Below the pieces are notes generated by a model. The model saw only the letters and a list, made by a program, of their open reading frames with translations. It ran no database searches and was not told where the DNA came from. Of a DNA stretch of 64,000 bases, positions 31,949-40,264 are shown piece by piece. The DNA comes from Chryseobacterium mucoviscidosis. GTDB lineage: Bacteria; Bacteroidota; Bacteroidia; Flavobacteriales; Weeksellaceae. Location of the stretch: NCBI RefSeq assembly GCF_002177115.1, contig NZ_MVAG01000122.1:310001-374000 (forward strand), in the 5' to 3' direction. The position numbers were made by a program, and so were the translations under genes. Each line of letters opens with the position of its first letter. Position 1 is the stretch's first letter.

Positions 31949-32965
31949 TTAGTCTTTAATAATTTCTTTCTCTTTTTCTTCCTCATCATCATCGCCGTAA
32001 AGCGTTTCCACCACATCAGATTTAATCCCGATTTCATTCAAATATTTAGAAAAAACTTCAGTTTGTCCGTGCGTGACGTGAACGATTTCAGCTTCAGTGG
32101 CTTTTATAGCCTGTAACAAACCTTTCCAGTCGGCGTGGTCGCTCATCGGGAAACCTGCATCGGCACTCCGCCATCGTCTTGCACCGCGAACCTGCATCCA
32201 TCCGGAACAAATTGCCGTTGCGGCATCCGGAATTTTTTTGATGACATTGGAATCCAGCAAAGCAGGCGGAACAATCACGATATCTCCTGCAACGTGCTTG
32301 ATGCTTTCCCTGAAATCGGGAATTTCGTAATCCGGAAGTATGATTCCGACTTCTTCAAAGGCTTTATTCAGTTTTCCGATCGAGTAGTGGACGTGGATTT
32401 TTCCCATTCCTTCAACCGCCTTCATTACGCGTTGTGCTTTTCCCAGAGAATAACCTATGAAAACAGAAGTTTTTTGATTTTCCTGATTTCTGAGAACCCA
32501 GTTCTGGAGTTTTTTATTCAGATCCGGAACTTCCAGCCAGTTGTAAATCGGCAGTCCGAAAGTGCTTTCGGTAACGAATTCATTGCATTTTACCAGTTCG
32601 AAAGGGGTACTTAGTCCATCATCCTGAACTTTATAATCTCCTGAAATAACGCTTACATAGCCTTTGTATTCCAGTCGGATCTGCGCGGAGCCGATAATAT
32701 GACCAGCAGGATGAAGTGAAACTTTTACGCCGTTGATATTGATGATTTCGCCATATTCCACACTCTGAACTTCAAGATCTTCGCTGATTCTTTTGTGCAG
32801 AATAGGTTTGGTAAAATGATGACACAAGTATTTCTTCATTCCCCAACGTGCGTGATCGGCGTGTCCATGAGTAATGACAGCCAAATCAACGGGTCGCCAA
32901 GGATCAATATAAAATTTTCCCTGCGGACAATAAATGCCTTTATTTGTGAATGTGATAAGTTTCAA
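31949..32965 (-). CDS. Ligase-associated DNA damage response exonuclease (MBL/beta-CASP-like)
   Basis: The protein has the metallo-beta-lactamase motif THGHADHARWG near residue 35, then HPAGHIIGSAQIRL, SGDYKV and a C-terminal VTHGQTEVFSKYL, as in the SNM1/Artemis-like group found with this ligase. It is predicted to trim DNA ends before ligation. There is no ATG. The TTG at 32965 gives 338 aa starting KLITFTNKGIYC, which matches the family start; another TTG at 33007 would add 14 residues. First gene of the four-gene repair cassette. Confidence 0.9.
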   Translation of the reverse strand: MKLITFTNKGIYCPQGKFYIDPWRPVDLAVITHGHADHARWGMKKYLCHHFTKPILHKRISEDLEVQSVEYGEIININGVKVSLHPAGHIIGSAQIRLEYKGYVSVISGDYKVQDDGLSTPFELVKCNEFVTESTFGLPIYNWLEVPDLNKKLQNWVLRNQENQKTSVFIGYSLGKAQRVMKAVEGMGKIHVHYSIGKLNKAFEEVGIILPDYEIPDFRESIKHVAGDIVIVPPALLDSNVIKKIPDAATAICSGWMQVRGARRWRSADAGFPMSDHADWKGLLQAIKATEAEIVHVTHGQTEVFSKYLNEIGIKSDVVETLYGDDDEEEKEKEIIKD

Positions 32966-33022
32966 TGGTGCAATTTTGTTATTTTTTACATTCAAAAATC
33001 TAACCAATATATTTAAAAATCT

Positions 33023-34507
33023 TTAATGTAGCATCTTTTTCACATGATCCGTTACTATTTCAACCGATTTTTCCATTTCTGTGGTATTGAGGTTTCCAAA
33101 TCCTAAACGCATGGCGGTTAGATTTTTATTCTGATAAAGTAAGGTTTTAGGAATAAATAAATTGTTTTGCGCACAGTTTTTAGAAAGCTGCATTAAATTG
33201 ATGGGAATTTGCCATTCTGCCCAGACCGCAAGTCCGCCCGACGGTTTTTCGAATTGTATATAATTTCCTAAATTTTGCTGAATGAGATGAATAAAATAAT
33301 CTCTTCTTTCCTGATAAATTTTTAATGATTTTTTCAGATATCGGTTAATTTCTCCTTCGGCAATCATTTCTCCTAAAACGTGTTCCATTAAAATATCACC
33401 CTGTCTGTCGATAATTCCCAAATGTTTCCTCATTTCAGACATCAGATTTTCGGGAGCGACAATAAATCCTGTCCGAAAACCGGGAGCTAAAGATTTTCCG
33501 AAAGAACCGATGTAAATTACCATTCCGTTCGTATCTGCGCTTGCAAGCGGAAGAAGCGGACTCTTGTCATAATGAAAATCGTAATCGTAATCATCTTCCA
33601 GAATAATAAAGCCAAATTCATTCGCAAGATTCAGCAGCTCTAATCTGCGCTGTGCGCTCAACGTAACCGTTGTAGGATAATGATGATGCGGCGTAAGATA
33701 CAGCATTCTCACTTTTTGCTGTTGACAAATTTTCCTGACTTCTTCTGTGTTAATTCCATCACTGTCAATGGATACTGCTTTTATTTTCACCCCTGCTTTT
33801 TGAAAAATCATATTCACAGAGAAATAACTCAGTTCTGCAACTAAAACAATATCCCCTTCGGATAAAAGAATTTCCGAAGCAATGTAAATGCTCATTTCTG
33901 TGCTTCTTGTGATGAGAAGGTTATTTTTAGAAATAGGCAGTCCTCTGGATAAATTTAAATATTTTGAAAGATTTTCTTTAAAAAATTCACTTCCATCCTG
34001 ATTGTACTGTCCGATTTTATGAGCTTTTCTTTTTAAGATAGAACTGTAAATTCTGGAATGCTGATCGATCTGAGTTAAGCGGATGTCGGGAATTCCGTCA
34101 TTAAAAATGTATTCACAATTGGAATATTCAAAAGGATTATCTAAAATATTGGATGTTTTGAAGGTAAATCCTGTTGATTTGGGATAATTTTCGAGCTGAA
34201 TTTTTTGTAAATTTTTCGATTCCAAAAACTGATACTGGTCTTTTCCGATGATAAAGGTCCCTTTGTTGGGAAGACTTTCCACCCATCCCTGAGAAAACAG
34301 TTCTTCGTAGACAGAAACAATGGTGTTTCTGTGAACATTCAGAATTTCGCTCAGCATTCTTGTTCCCGGAAGTTTGGTTCCGAATGGCAAAAAACCGCGC
34401 TGAATGGCATTAATAAGCTGATTGGAAATCTGCATATAAATAGAAACTTCGGAATTTCTATTGATTTTTATGAAACTCTGATAAGGAATTTTAACCGGAC
34501 TATCCAT
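33023..34507 (-). CDS. MocR-type GntR/aminotransferase transcriptional regulator
   Basis: A 494-aa regulator. The N-terminal ~80 residues are a GntR winged helix (YMQISNQLINAIQRGFLPFG, TRMLSEILNVHRNTIVSVYE). The rest is a class I aminotransferase fold with the PLP region: LEDDYDYDFHYD and SFGKSLAPGFRTGFIVAP, whose Lys in FGKSLAPG would bind PLP. MocR proteins usually sense PLP-linked metabolites such as PLP itself or GABA. This one is divergent from the ferritin-like/biotin operon with only 65 bases between, where a direct repeat ACCAT-N3-ACCAT may be its site, so it probably controls those genes. bioF and bioA products are PLP enzymes, an interesting coincidence. Confidence 0.92.
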   Translation of the reverse strand: MDSPVKIPYQSFIKINRNSEVSIYMQISNQLINAIQRGFLPFGTKLPGTRMLSEILNVHRNTIVSVYEELFSQGWVESLPNKGTFIIGKDQYQFLESKNLQKIQLENYPKSTGFTFKTSNILDNPFEYSNCEYIFNDGIPDIRLTQIDQHSRIYSSILKRKAHKIGQYNQDGSEFFKENLSKYLNLSRGLPISKNNLLITRSTEMSIYIASEILLSEGDIVLVAELSYFSVNMIFQKAGVKIKAVSIDSDGINTEEVRKICQQQKVRMLYLTPHHHYPTTVTLSAQRRLELLNLANEFGFIILEDDYDYDFHYDKSPLLPLASADTNGMVIYIGSFGKSLAPGFRTGFIVAPENLMSEMRKHLGIIDRQGDILMEHVLGEMIAEGEINRYLKKSLKIYQERRDYFIHLIQQNLGNYIQFEKPSGGLAVWAEWQIPINLMQLSKNCAQNNLFIPKTLLYQNKNLTAMRLGFGNLNTTEMEKSVEIVTDHVKKMLH

Positions 34508-34522
34508 AATCTTAAAACTGGC

Positions 34523-34535
34523 ACCATACAACCAT
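34523..34535. promoter_or_regulatory. Candidate MocR operator
   Basis: ACCAT at 34523-34527 is repeated at 34531-34535 with 8-bp phasing. The pair overlaps the expected -33 region of the operon promoter. MocR-family regulators are known to use short direct repeats. Confidence 0.4.
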
Positions 34536-34547
34536 CCGGCAATATAC

Positions 34548-34555
34548 TACTTTTG
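34548..34555 (+). promoter_or_regulatory. -7 box of the ferritin-like/biotin operon
   Basis: TACTTTTG matches TAnnTTTG, 18 bases before the ATG at 34573, implying a very short leader. Confidence 0.5.
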
Positions 34556-34572
34556 AACCAAAACAAAAAAGA

Positions 34573-35199
34573 ATGGAATTGTACAGTCTTTTAGAAAAAA
34601 TTGTTCAGCAAAATGAAACGCACGCAAAATGGCTGAATACGCTTTCCTTTATGGAAAATGCAGGAGCCAGAAAAATTTCAGCTTGCGAACATCCGACTAA
34701 CGTGAGTTTAATACAGCTAAAACACGCTGCGGAAGAACATCGCCATGCTTATTATCTTAAAAAGCAGATCCTGAAAATTGATCCCGAAATGTGCAAAACG
34801 TACAATAGCAATGAACTTTTAGCCGCAACGGCAACGAGACAATATCTTCATTCTCTTGACATTAAAGCGTGTAAGTATCTTCAGCAGAATTTCAATCTCA
34901 GTAAAGAAGAATTAAAATATGCGGCGTATCTGTTTGTAACCTATGCTATTGAGGTTCGTGCCGATGAACTGTATCCGTTTTATCAGGAAATTCTGACAAA
35001 ATATACCTCAAAAATTATGGTGAAATCAATTATTTTGGAGGAAGAAGGACATTTGGAGGAAATGATTAATCAGTTGGACGATTTTTCAGAAGACTGGAAA
35101 ATTCACGCAGAAATTATTTTGGAAATTGAAAAAGGTCTTCATAACCAATGGATTGATGCCATTTCAAAAGAGATTTTACAGGTAAATTATGCTGAATAA
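34573..35199 (+). CDS. Ferritin-like diiron protein at the head of the biotin operon
   Basis: I do not recognise a named family for this 208-aa soluble protein. The helical sequence carries an apparent diiron carboxylate ligand set in the ferritin order: Glu28 in FMENAGAR, E55xxH58 in AAEEHRHAYYLKKQ, Glu127 in YAIEVRADELYP, and E157xxH160 in LEEEGHLEEM. This would suit an oxygen-activating diiron enzyme or an electron carrier. Its last 11 bases overlap bioF, so it is translated together with it, and it is the first gene behind the MocR-controlled promoter. A role in biotin synthesis, perhaps forming or delivering the pimeloyl precursor, is inference. No signal peptide. Confidence 0.8.
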   Translation: MELYSLLEKIVQQNETHAKWLNTLSFMENAGARKISACEHPTNVSLIQLKHAAEEHRHAYYLKKQILKIDPEMCKTYNSNELLAATATRQYLHSLDIKACKYLQQNFNLSKEELKYAAYLFVTYAIEVRADELYPFYQEILTKYTSKIMVKSIILEEEGHLEEMINQLDDFSEDWKIHAEIILEIEKGLHNQWIDAISKEILQVNYAE

Positions 35200-36298
35200 T
35201 TTTCGCCATTTTCAGGAAGCTTTAGAAAAAAGAAAAGAAAGCGGAACCTTACGGGTTTTAAAATCTCAAAAAGAAGGAGTGGATTTTTATTCCAACGATT
35301 ATTTGGGATTGGCAGGAAATAAAGATTTTCAGCAGATTTTATTAAAAAAAATCAACGAAAAGCCGGAATTACTGAAAGGAAGTACTGGTTCCAGACTGAT
35401 CAGCGGAAATAGTTTAACTGTTGCTGAAACAGAAGAATGTATAGCCAAAGAACATCAATACGAATCGGCTTTGCTTTTTTCTTCGGGCTATAATGCCAAT
35501 CTGGCTCTTTTTTCAACGCTTCCGACCCGTCATGATATCATCATTGTGGATGAAAAAATTCATCGTTCCGTTCATGATGCGTATAGTATGTCAAATGCTA
35601 AAAAACTGAAATTCAGACATAATGATATTGAAGATTTAGAAAGGATTCTGAAAAAGCAAACCGGACTTTGCTATGTTGCTGTTGAAAGCCTGTATTCGAT
35701 GGACGGAGATATTGCTCCTTTGAAAGAGATTGCAGAAATCACAGCAAAATACAATGCTCAGTTAATTGTGGATGAAGCTCATGCTTTCGGTGTTTTTGGA
35801 AACGGTTTGGTGAGTGAGTTTAACCTACAGAAAAAAGTTTCAGCAACGGTTGTAACCTATGGAAAAGCTTTGGGAACGCATGGTGCGGCGATTTTAACGA
35901 ATGATTTAATTAAATCTTATCTCATCAATTTTGCATCCCCTTTTATCTATACGACTTCAGCGCACGATTTTCTGTGGATGAGCATTTTTTGCGGATATGA
36001 ATTTTTAAAAGCAAACAGTAGATTATCCATTCAACTTCAGGAAAATATTAAAATTTTTCGTGAGCAGAATTTGATTACTCCGTCTTCTGAAAGCAGCCCG
36101 ATTCAGGCGATTATTATTCCTGATAATCAGAAATTGAAAGCTTTAAAGGATACTTTATTTGATAATGGATTTTTGACTTACGCTGTCTTTAGTCCGAGTG
36201 TAAAAGAAGGAACAGAAAGATTGAGGATTTGCCTGCACAGTTTTAATACAGAAGAAGAAATTTTGAAGTTAACGGGGATTATCAGAGATTTTAGTTAA
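35189..36298 (+). CDS. bioF: 8-amino-7-oxononanoate synthase
   Basis: The enzyme joins pimeloyl-ACP (or CoA) and alanine to give KAPA, the first ring-forming step of biotin synthesis. At 369 aa it is a typical alpha-oxoamine synthase: FYSNDYLGLAGN (about 31-42), GSTGSRLISGN (about 66-76), IVDEAHAFGVFG with the PLP-contacting Asp (about 191-202), and TYGKALGTHGAAI, whose Lys forms the Schiff base (about 230). It overlaps the ferritin-like gene by 11 bases. The 5' part of bioD follows after a large inverted repeat. Confidence 0.93.
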   Translation: MLNNFRHFQEALEKRKESGTLRVLKSQKEGVDFYSNDYLGLAGNKDFQQILLKKINEKPELLKGSTGSRLISGNSLTVAETEECIAKEHQYESALLFSSGYNANLALFSTLPTRHDIIIVDEKIHRSVHDAYSMSNAKKLKFRHNDIEDLERILKKQTGLCYVAVESLYSMDGDIAPLKEIAEITAKYNAQLIVDEAHAFGVFGNGLVSEFNLQKKVSATVVTYGKALGTHGAAILTNDLIKSYLINFASPFIYTTSAHDFLWMSIFCGYEFLKANSRLSIQLQENIKIFREQNLITPSSESSPIQAIIIPDNQKLKALKDTLFDNGFLTYAVFSPSVKEGTERLRICLHSFNTEEEILKLTGIIRDFS

Positions 36299-36310
36299 TA
36301 TAAAAATCAA

Positions 36311-36405
36311 CATCAGTTTGTCATTCCGTAGGAATCTAAGCAATTAAAATTAAAAAAAACACTCTAAAAACGCTGTTTAGATTCCTACGGAATGACAAAC
36401 TGATG
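36311..36405. repeat. 29-bp perfect inverted repeat between bioF and bioD
   Basis: Arms at 36311-36339 and 36377-36405 are perfect reverse complements separated by 37 bases. Each arm contains the small palindrome ATTCCGTAGGAAT. In a transcript crossing bioF and bioD it would form a very stable stem-loop with no T-run. Confidence 0.85.
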
Positions 36406-36435
36406 GATATAAATATGGATATAAAAAAAGTAAAA

Positions 36436-37074
36436 ATGGAAACACAAAACTCAGGGCAAAAACTCCTTTTCGTCACAGGAATCGGGACAGAAGTAGGGAA
36501 AACGGTTTGTTCGGCGGTTTTAACCAAATATTTTGAGGCAGAGTATTGGAAACCGGTTCAGTCCGGAGATCTGGAATATTCCGACACGATGAAAATTAAA
36601 AACTGGGTGGGAGAACATACGGTTTGCCATCCGGAAAGATATCGTTTTAAGCTGGCTGCATCACCGCATCAATCGGCAAAGGAAGAAGGAATCTTGATTG
36701 ATTTAAATGAATTCCAAATTCCGAAAACACAGAATCATTTAATCATAGAAGGAGCGGGAGGATTGATGGTTCCGTTGAATGATAATGAATTTATTATTGA
36801 TTTAATTGAAAAGCTGAACGTTCCCGCCGTTTTGGTTGTGAAGAATTATTTAGGCTGCATCAATCATACATTGTTATCTGTTTTAGTTTTAAACCAAAAG
36901 AAAATTAAACTGAACTATTTAATTCTCAACGGAAATTTTCCACCAGACACAGAAAGGGTTATTTGTGAAAATGTTCCATCAGAAACTGAAATTATAAGAA
37001 TTCCTGACCTTGAAAATATAACAAAAGAAAGTATAGAAAATATTGCACAACAATTAGAAAAAATAGAATCATGA
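36436..37074 (+). CDS. bioD: Dethiobiotin synthetase
   Basis: The enzyme closes the ureido ring of dethiobiotin with CO2 and ATP. I use the ATG at 36436 (212 aa), just before [17 protein letters not shown], the P-loop. Upstream in-frame ATGs at 36403 and 36415 add only residues with no family match, and the first falls inside the inverted repeat. KPVQSGD (about 40-46) and [11 protein letters not shown] (about 104-114) are the expected substrate motifs. Its stop overlaps the start of bioB by 4 bases. Confidence 0.92.
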   Translation: METQNSGQKLLFVTGIGTEVGKTVCSAVLTKYFEAEYWKPVQSGDLEYSDTMKIKNWVGEHTVCHPERYRFKLAASPHQSAKEEGILIDLNEFQIPKTQNHLIIEGAGGLMVPLNDNEFIIDLIEKLNVPAVLVVKNYLGCINHTLLSVLVLNQKKIKLNYLILNGNFPPDTERVICENVPSETEIIRIPDLENITKESIENIAQQLEKIES

Positions 37075-38051
37075 ATAAGAATCAATTAAGAAACGACTGG
37101 ACGAAGGAAGAAATAGAAGAAATATACAATCTTCCGCTTCTGGAACTTGTTTATAAAGCTGCAACGGTTCATCGTGAGTGGCATAATCCTGAAGAAGTTC
37201 AGATGTCTACATTGCTTTCAATTAAAACAGGAGGCTGTCCGGAAGACTGTTCGTATTGCGGACAGGCAGCGCGTTATCATACGAATATCAAAGTTCAGGC
37301 TTTACTGCCGACAGAAACAGTCATTGAACATGCCAAAAAAGCAAAAGAAGGCGGCTCATCGCGTTTCTGTATGGCTGCAGCGTGGAGAGAAGTGCGCGAC
37401 AACCGTGATTTCGACCGTGTTATTGATATGGTAAAAGGCGTAAATGAACTTGGACTGGAAGTGTGCTGTACGTTGGGAATGTTAACGGAAGATCAGGCAA
37501 AACGCCTTCAGGAAGCAGGTTTGTATGCATATAATCACAATCTGGATACTTCCGAGGAATATTACGATGAAATTATTTCCACAAGAACGTTCGACAACAG
37601 AATCAATACGATTAATAATGTACGAAAAGCCGGAATTACGGTTTGTTCGGGAGGAATTATCGGATTGGGAGAAACGCCAAAAGATAGGATTTCAATGCTT
37701 TTAACATTGGCAACAATGCCGAAACATCCGGAATCTGTCCCGATCAATGCATTGGCAAGAGTAGAAGGAACGCCGCTTCAGGATAACGAAAAAACGAATA
37801 CGTGGGAAATGGTAAGAATGATCGCCACAGCAAGAATTGTAATGCCTTCATCAATGGTTCGTTTAAGCGCAGGAAGAATTGAAATGACTGAATTTGAGCA
37901 GGGATGGTGTTTCATGGCGGGAGCCAACTCGATCTTTACAGGGGAAAGAGAAACGCTTCTGGTAACGCCAAATCCGGGTGTTTCTGAGGATATGCAGATG
38001 TTGCAGAATTTGGGATTAAAGCCGATGATGAAAGAGAAAACGATGTGCTGA
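37071..38051 (+). CDS. bioB: Biotin synthase
   Basis: A 326-aa radical SAM enzyme that inserts sulfur into dethiobiotin. The 4Fe-4S motif [12 protein letters not shown] (CxxxCxxC, about 55-66) is complete. The 2Fe-2S ligands are in [18 protein letters not shown] and the Arg in [19 protein letters not shown] and the [14 protein letters not shown] stretch are also typical. It overlaps bioD (ATGA), so the pair is translationally coupled. A 521-base gap with tandem repeats separates it from bioA. Confidence 0.96.
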   Translation: MNKNQLRNDWTKEEIEEIYNLPLLELVYKAATVHREWHNPEEVQMSTLLSIKTGGCPEDCSYCGQAARYHTNIKVQALLPTETVIEHAKKAKEGGSSRFCMAAAWREVRDNRDFDRVIDMVKGVNELGLEVCCTLGMLTEDQAKRLQEAGLYAYNHNLDTSEEYYDEIISTRTFDNRINTINNVRKAGITVCSGGIIGLGETPKDRISMLLTLATMPKHPESVPINALARVEGTPLQDNEKTNTWEMVRMIATARIVMPSSMVRLSAGRIEMTEFEQGWCFMAGANSIFTGERETLLVTPNPGVSEDMQMLQNLGLKPMMKEKTMC

Positions 38052-38100
38052 AAAGTGAATGGTCAATAGTCAATTTTTTGGGGTGTGAATAATAACAATT

Positions 38101-38545
38101 CACGATTGACAATCCAGCATTGAATTTTCAGTATTTATCTATTAAAGTAAAGAATGATTAAACGCAAAGAAAAATGTTTTGTTTTAATAATGAGTAAAGC
38201 AAAGAAATTTCCGTCAGAGACGGATGATGAAGCGTTCGCTTAATGGCAGATGAAATCTGCTTTACTTTGCTTAGCTTAAAATATTAATTTAGAAATAGAA
38301 TCTTTGCGTTTACAATTTACGATTGACAATTCACCATTGAATTTTTAGTACTTATCTATAAATATAAAGAATGATTAAACGCAAAGAAAAACTAATAAGT
38401 AAATCAAAGAAATTTCCGTCAGAGACGGATGATGAAGCGTTCACTTAATGGCAGATGAAATCTGCTTTACTTTGCTTATCTTAAATATTAATTTAGAAAT
38501 AGAATCTTTGCGTTTACAATTTACGATTGACAATTCACCATTGAT
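38101..38545. repeat. Tandem 0.2-kb palindromic repeat between bioB and bioA
   Basis: A unit beginning ACGATTGACAAT occurs at 38102, 38319 and (truncated) 38523, with periods of 217 and 204 bases. Each full unit holds AAACGCAAAGA at one side and TCTTTGCGTTTA at the other, plus hairpins CCGTC-AGA-GACGG and GCAGAT-GAA-ATCTGC. The two full copies are highly similar; the first has a ~13-base insert near 38175. No gene is seen in the 521-base gap. Confidence 0.8.
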
Positions 38546-38572
38546 AAAATTAAAAATTACAACCTATTATTT

Positions 38573-39844
38573 ATGAATTTACAAGAGCGCGACAGAGCCG
38601 TCAACTGGCATCCTTACACGCAGATGAAAACAGCGGAAGATGCAATCCCGATCGTGAAAGGAAGCGGAATTTATCTTTATGATGAAGACGGAAAAAAATA
38701 CATCGATGCAGTAGCTTCGTGGTGGGTTACGCTTCACGGTCACGCGAATCCGTACATTGCACAAAGAGTTTCTGAACAGTTGAATACGCTGGAACAGGTT
38801 ATTTTTGCGGGATTTACACACGAATCAGCCATTCAGCTTTCTGAGAATTTACTGAAACTGCTGCCTGAAAATCAGGAGAAGGTTTTTTATTCGGATAACG
38901 GTTCTACTGCGGTGGAAGTGGCGCTGAAGATGTGTATTCAGTTCTGGCATAATCAGGGAAAAGAAAAGACGAAAATTCTGGCTTTTAAAGAAGCTTATCA
39001 TGGTGATACGTTCGGAGCGATGTCGGTGAGCGGAAGAGGTGTCTGGACAAAACCTTTCGGGGAAATGCTTTTTGAAGTGATCTTTATTGATCCGCCGACT
39101 TCTGAAAATATTGAAGATTTAAAATCCATCATAAAAAATCATGCTGAAGAAATGGCTTGTTTCATTTACGAGCCTTTGATTCAGGGAGCAGCGGGAATGT
39201 TGATGCATAAAGCCGAAGATTTATCAGAATTGATGAAATTTTGCAGAGAAAAGGGAATTTTAATGATTCAGGACGAAGTTTTTACAGGTTTCGGAAGAAC
39301 CGGAAAGCTGTTTGCGGCAAATTATCTTTCGGAAAAACCGGATATCATGTGTTTTTCAAAGGGATTAACAGGCGGAACAATGCCGATGGGAATTACAACT
39401 TCTTCACAACAGATTTTCGAAGCGTTTTTGTCGGATGACAAATACAAAACCTTGTTTCATGGTCATTCTTTCACGGCAAATCCTTTAGCCTGTACAGCGG
39501 CTTTGGCAAGTATGGAATTGCTTTTGAAAGAAGAAACGCTGGAAAAAATCAATCTAATCAGTCAGAAACATTTCAATTTTTCTCAGGTTTTAAAAAATCA
39601 TCCGAAAGTTGAAAATGTGAGACAGACCGGAACGATTATCGCCTGGGAAATTAAAAATGATGAAAAAGCATCCTATTTTAACGAAATCGGGAAGGTTTTG
39701 TATCATGAATTTTTAAAAAGAGGAATCATCATGCGTCCTTTGGGAAATGTGATGTATCTCGTTCCGCCTTACTGCATTACGCCTGAAGAACTGGATTTTG
39801 TGTATGGGAATATTCTTGAAGTTTTGGAAAGCTTCAGTAATTAA
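38573..39844 (+). CDS. bioA: Adenosylmethionine-8-amino-7-oxononanoate aminotransferase
   Basis: A 423-aa class III aminotransferase that converts KAPA to DAPA, usually with SAM as amino donor. It shows WHPYTQMKTAE (about 12-22) and SWWVTLHGHANPYI (about 49-62), the two stretches that separate BioA from other class III enzymes, then YSDNGSTAVEVALKM, EAYHGDTFGAMSVSG, QDEVFTGFGRTG and the Schiff-base Lys in CFSKGLTGG (about 265). It is the last gene of the biotin set. Because of the large repeat-filled gap it may have its own promoter. Confidence 0.95.
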   Translation: MNLQERDRAVNWHPYTQMKTAEDAIPIVKGSGIYLYDEDGKKYIDAVASWWVTLHGHANPYIAQRVSEQLNTLEQVIFAGFTHESAIQLSENLLKLLPENQEKVFYSDNGSTAVEVALKMCIQFWHNQGKEKTKILAFKEAYHGDTFGAMSVSGRGVWTKPFGEMLFEVIFIDPPTSENIEDLKSIIKNHAEEMACFIYEPLIQGAAGMLMHKAEDLSELMKFCREKGILMIQDEVFTGFGRTGKLFAANYLSEKPDIMCFSKGLTGGTMPMGITTSSQQIFEAFLSDDKYKTLFHGHSFTANPLACTAALASMELLLKEETLEKINLISQKHFNFSQVLKNHPKVENVRQTGTIIAWEIKNDEKASYFNEIGKVLYHEFLKRGIIMRPLGNVMYLVPPYCITPEELDFVYGNILEVLESFSN

Positions 39845-39850
39845 TTGATT

Positions 39851-40171
39851 TTAAACTCTTTGATGTTCGTTTCCCCATTGGTGAAGTTCATCAAGGATCG
39901 GACCGAGCTTTTGGGCTCTTTCCGTTAATTTATAATATACTTCCGGAGGAAAATTGTAGACTTCAACCCGTTGAATGATATGATCTTCCTCCATTTGTTT
40001 GAGTTGTTCTGCCAGAACTTTCTTTGAAACTTTCGGCATTTTCCGCCATAATTCGACAAAACGGACTTCCTCTTGCTCAAAAAGATTGGACAAAATAAGC
40101 GGTTTCCACTTTCCGGAAATCATGTCCAGTGTTTTTCTCAGTCCGCAATTTTTAAATTCTTCAAATAACAT
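39851..40171 (-). CDS. HxlR-family transcriptional regulator
   Basis: A 106-aa winged-helix protein: LDMISGKWKPLILSNLFEQE (about 15-34), RFVELWRKMPKVSKKVLAEQLKQME with the recognition helix (about 37-61), and the wing VYNFPPEVYYKLTE. There is no effector domain, as usual. It is divergent from an MBL-fold gene with a 93-base gap containing GTTAC-N25-GTAAC-type symmetry, which suggests control of that gene and of itself. Members often respond to electrophiles such as aldehydes or quinones. Confidence 0.9.
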   Translation of the reverse strand: MLFEEFKNCGLRKTLDMISGKWKPLILSNLFEQEEVRFVELWRKMPKVSKKVLAEQLKQMEEDHIIQRVEVYNFPPEVYYKLTERAQKLGPILDELHQWGNEHQRV

Positions 40172-40236
40172 ACGTTACAAAATTGTATATAGTGCACCTT
40201 TTGGTAACCAGCCATTATTTAATTTCAGGTAAACAA

Positions 40237-40244
40237 TAGCTTTG
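40237..40244 (+). promoter_or_regulatory. -7 box of the MBL-fold gene
   Basis: TAGCTTTG followed by CA matches TAnnTTTG, 21 bases before the ATG at 40265. Confidence 0.5.
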
Positions 40245-40264
40245 CAGATACAAAATTAAAGAAA

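Noticed and set aside
31837-32037. 66-codon Lys-rich minus-strand reading frame at the end of the exonuclease gene
   Set aside because: It overlaps the exonuclease gene in another frame and continues into the REP-like palindromes. The Lys-rich part is a shadow of the Glu-rich exonuclease tail.
33008-33022. A separate promoter for the exonuclease gene next to the MocR gene end
   Set aside because: Only 57 bases lie between the MocR stop and the proposed TTG start, and no TAnnTTTG box was found there, so read-through from the MocR gene or an internal promoter is possible but not shown.
38101-38545. The tandem repeats between bioB and bioA as a CRISPR array
   Set aside because: Units are about 210 bases long with internal hairpins and only two full copies, with no regular short repeats or spacers.
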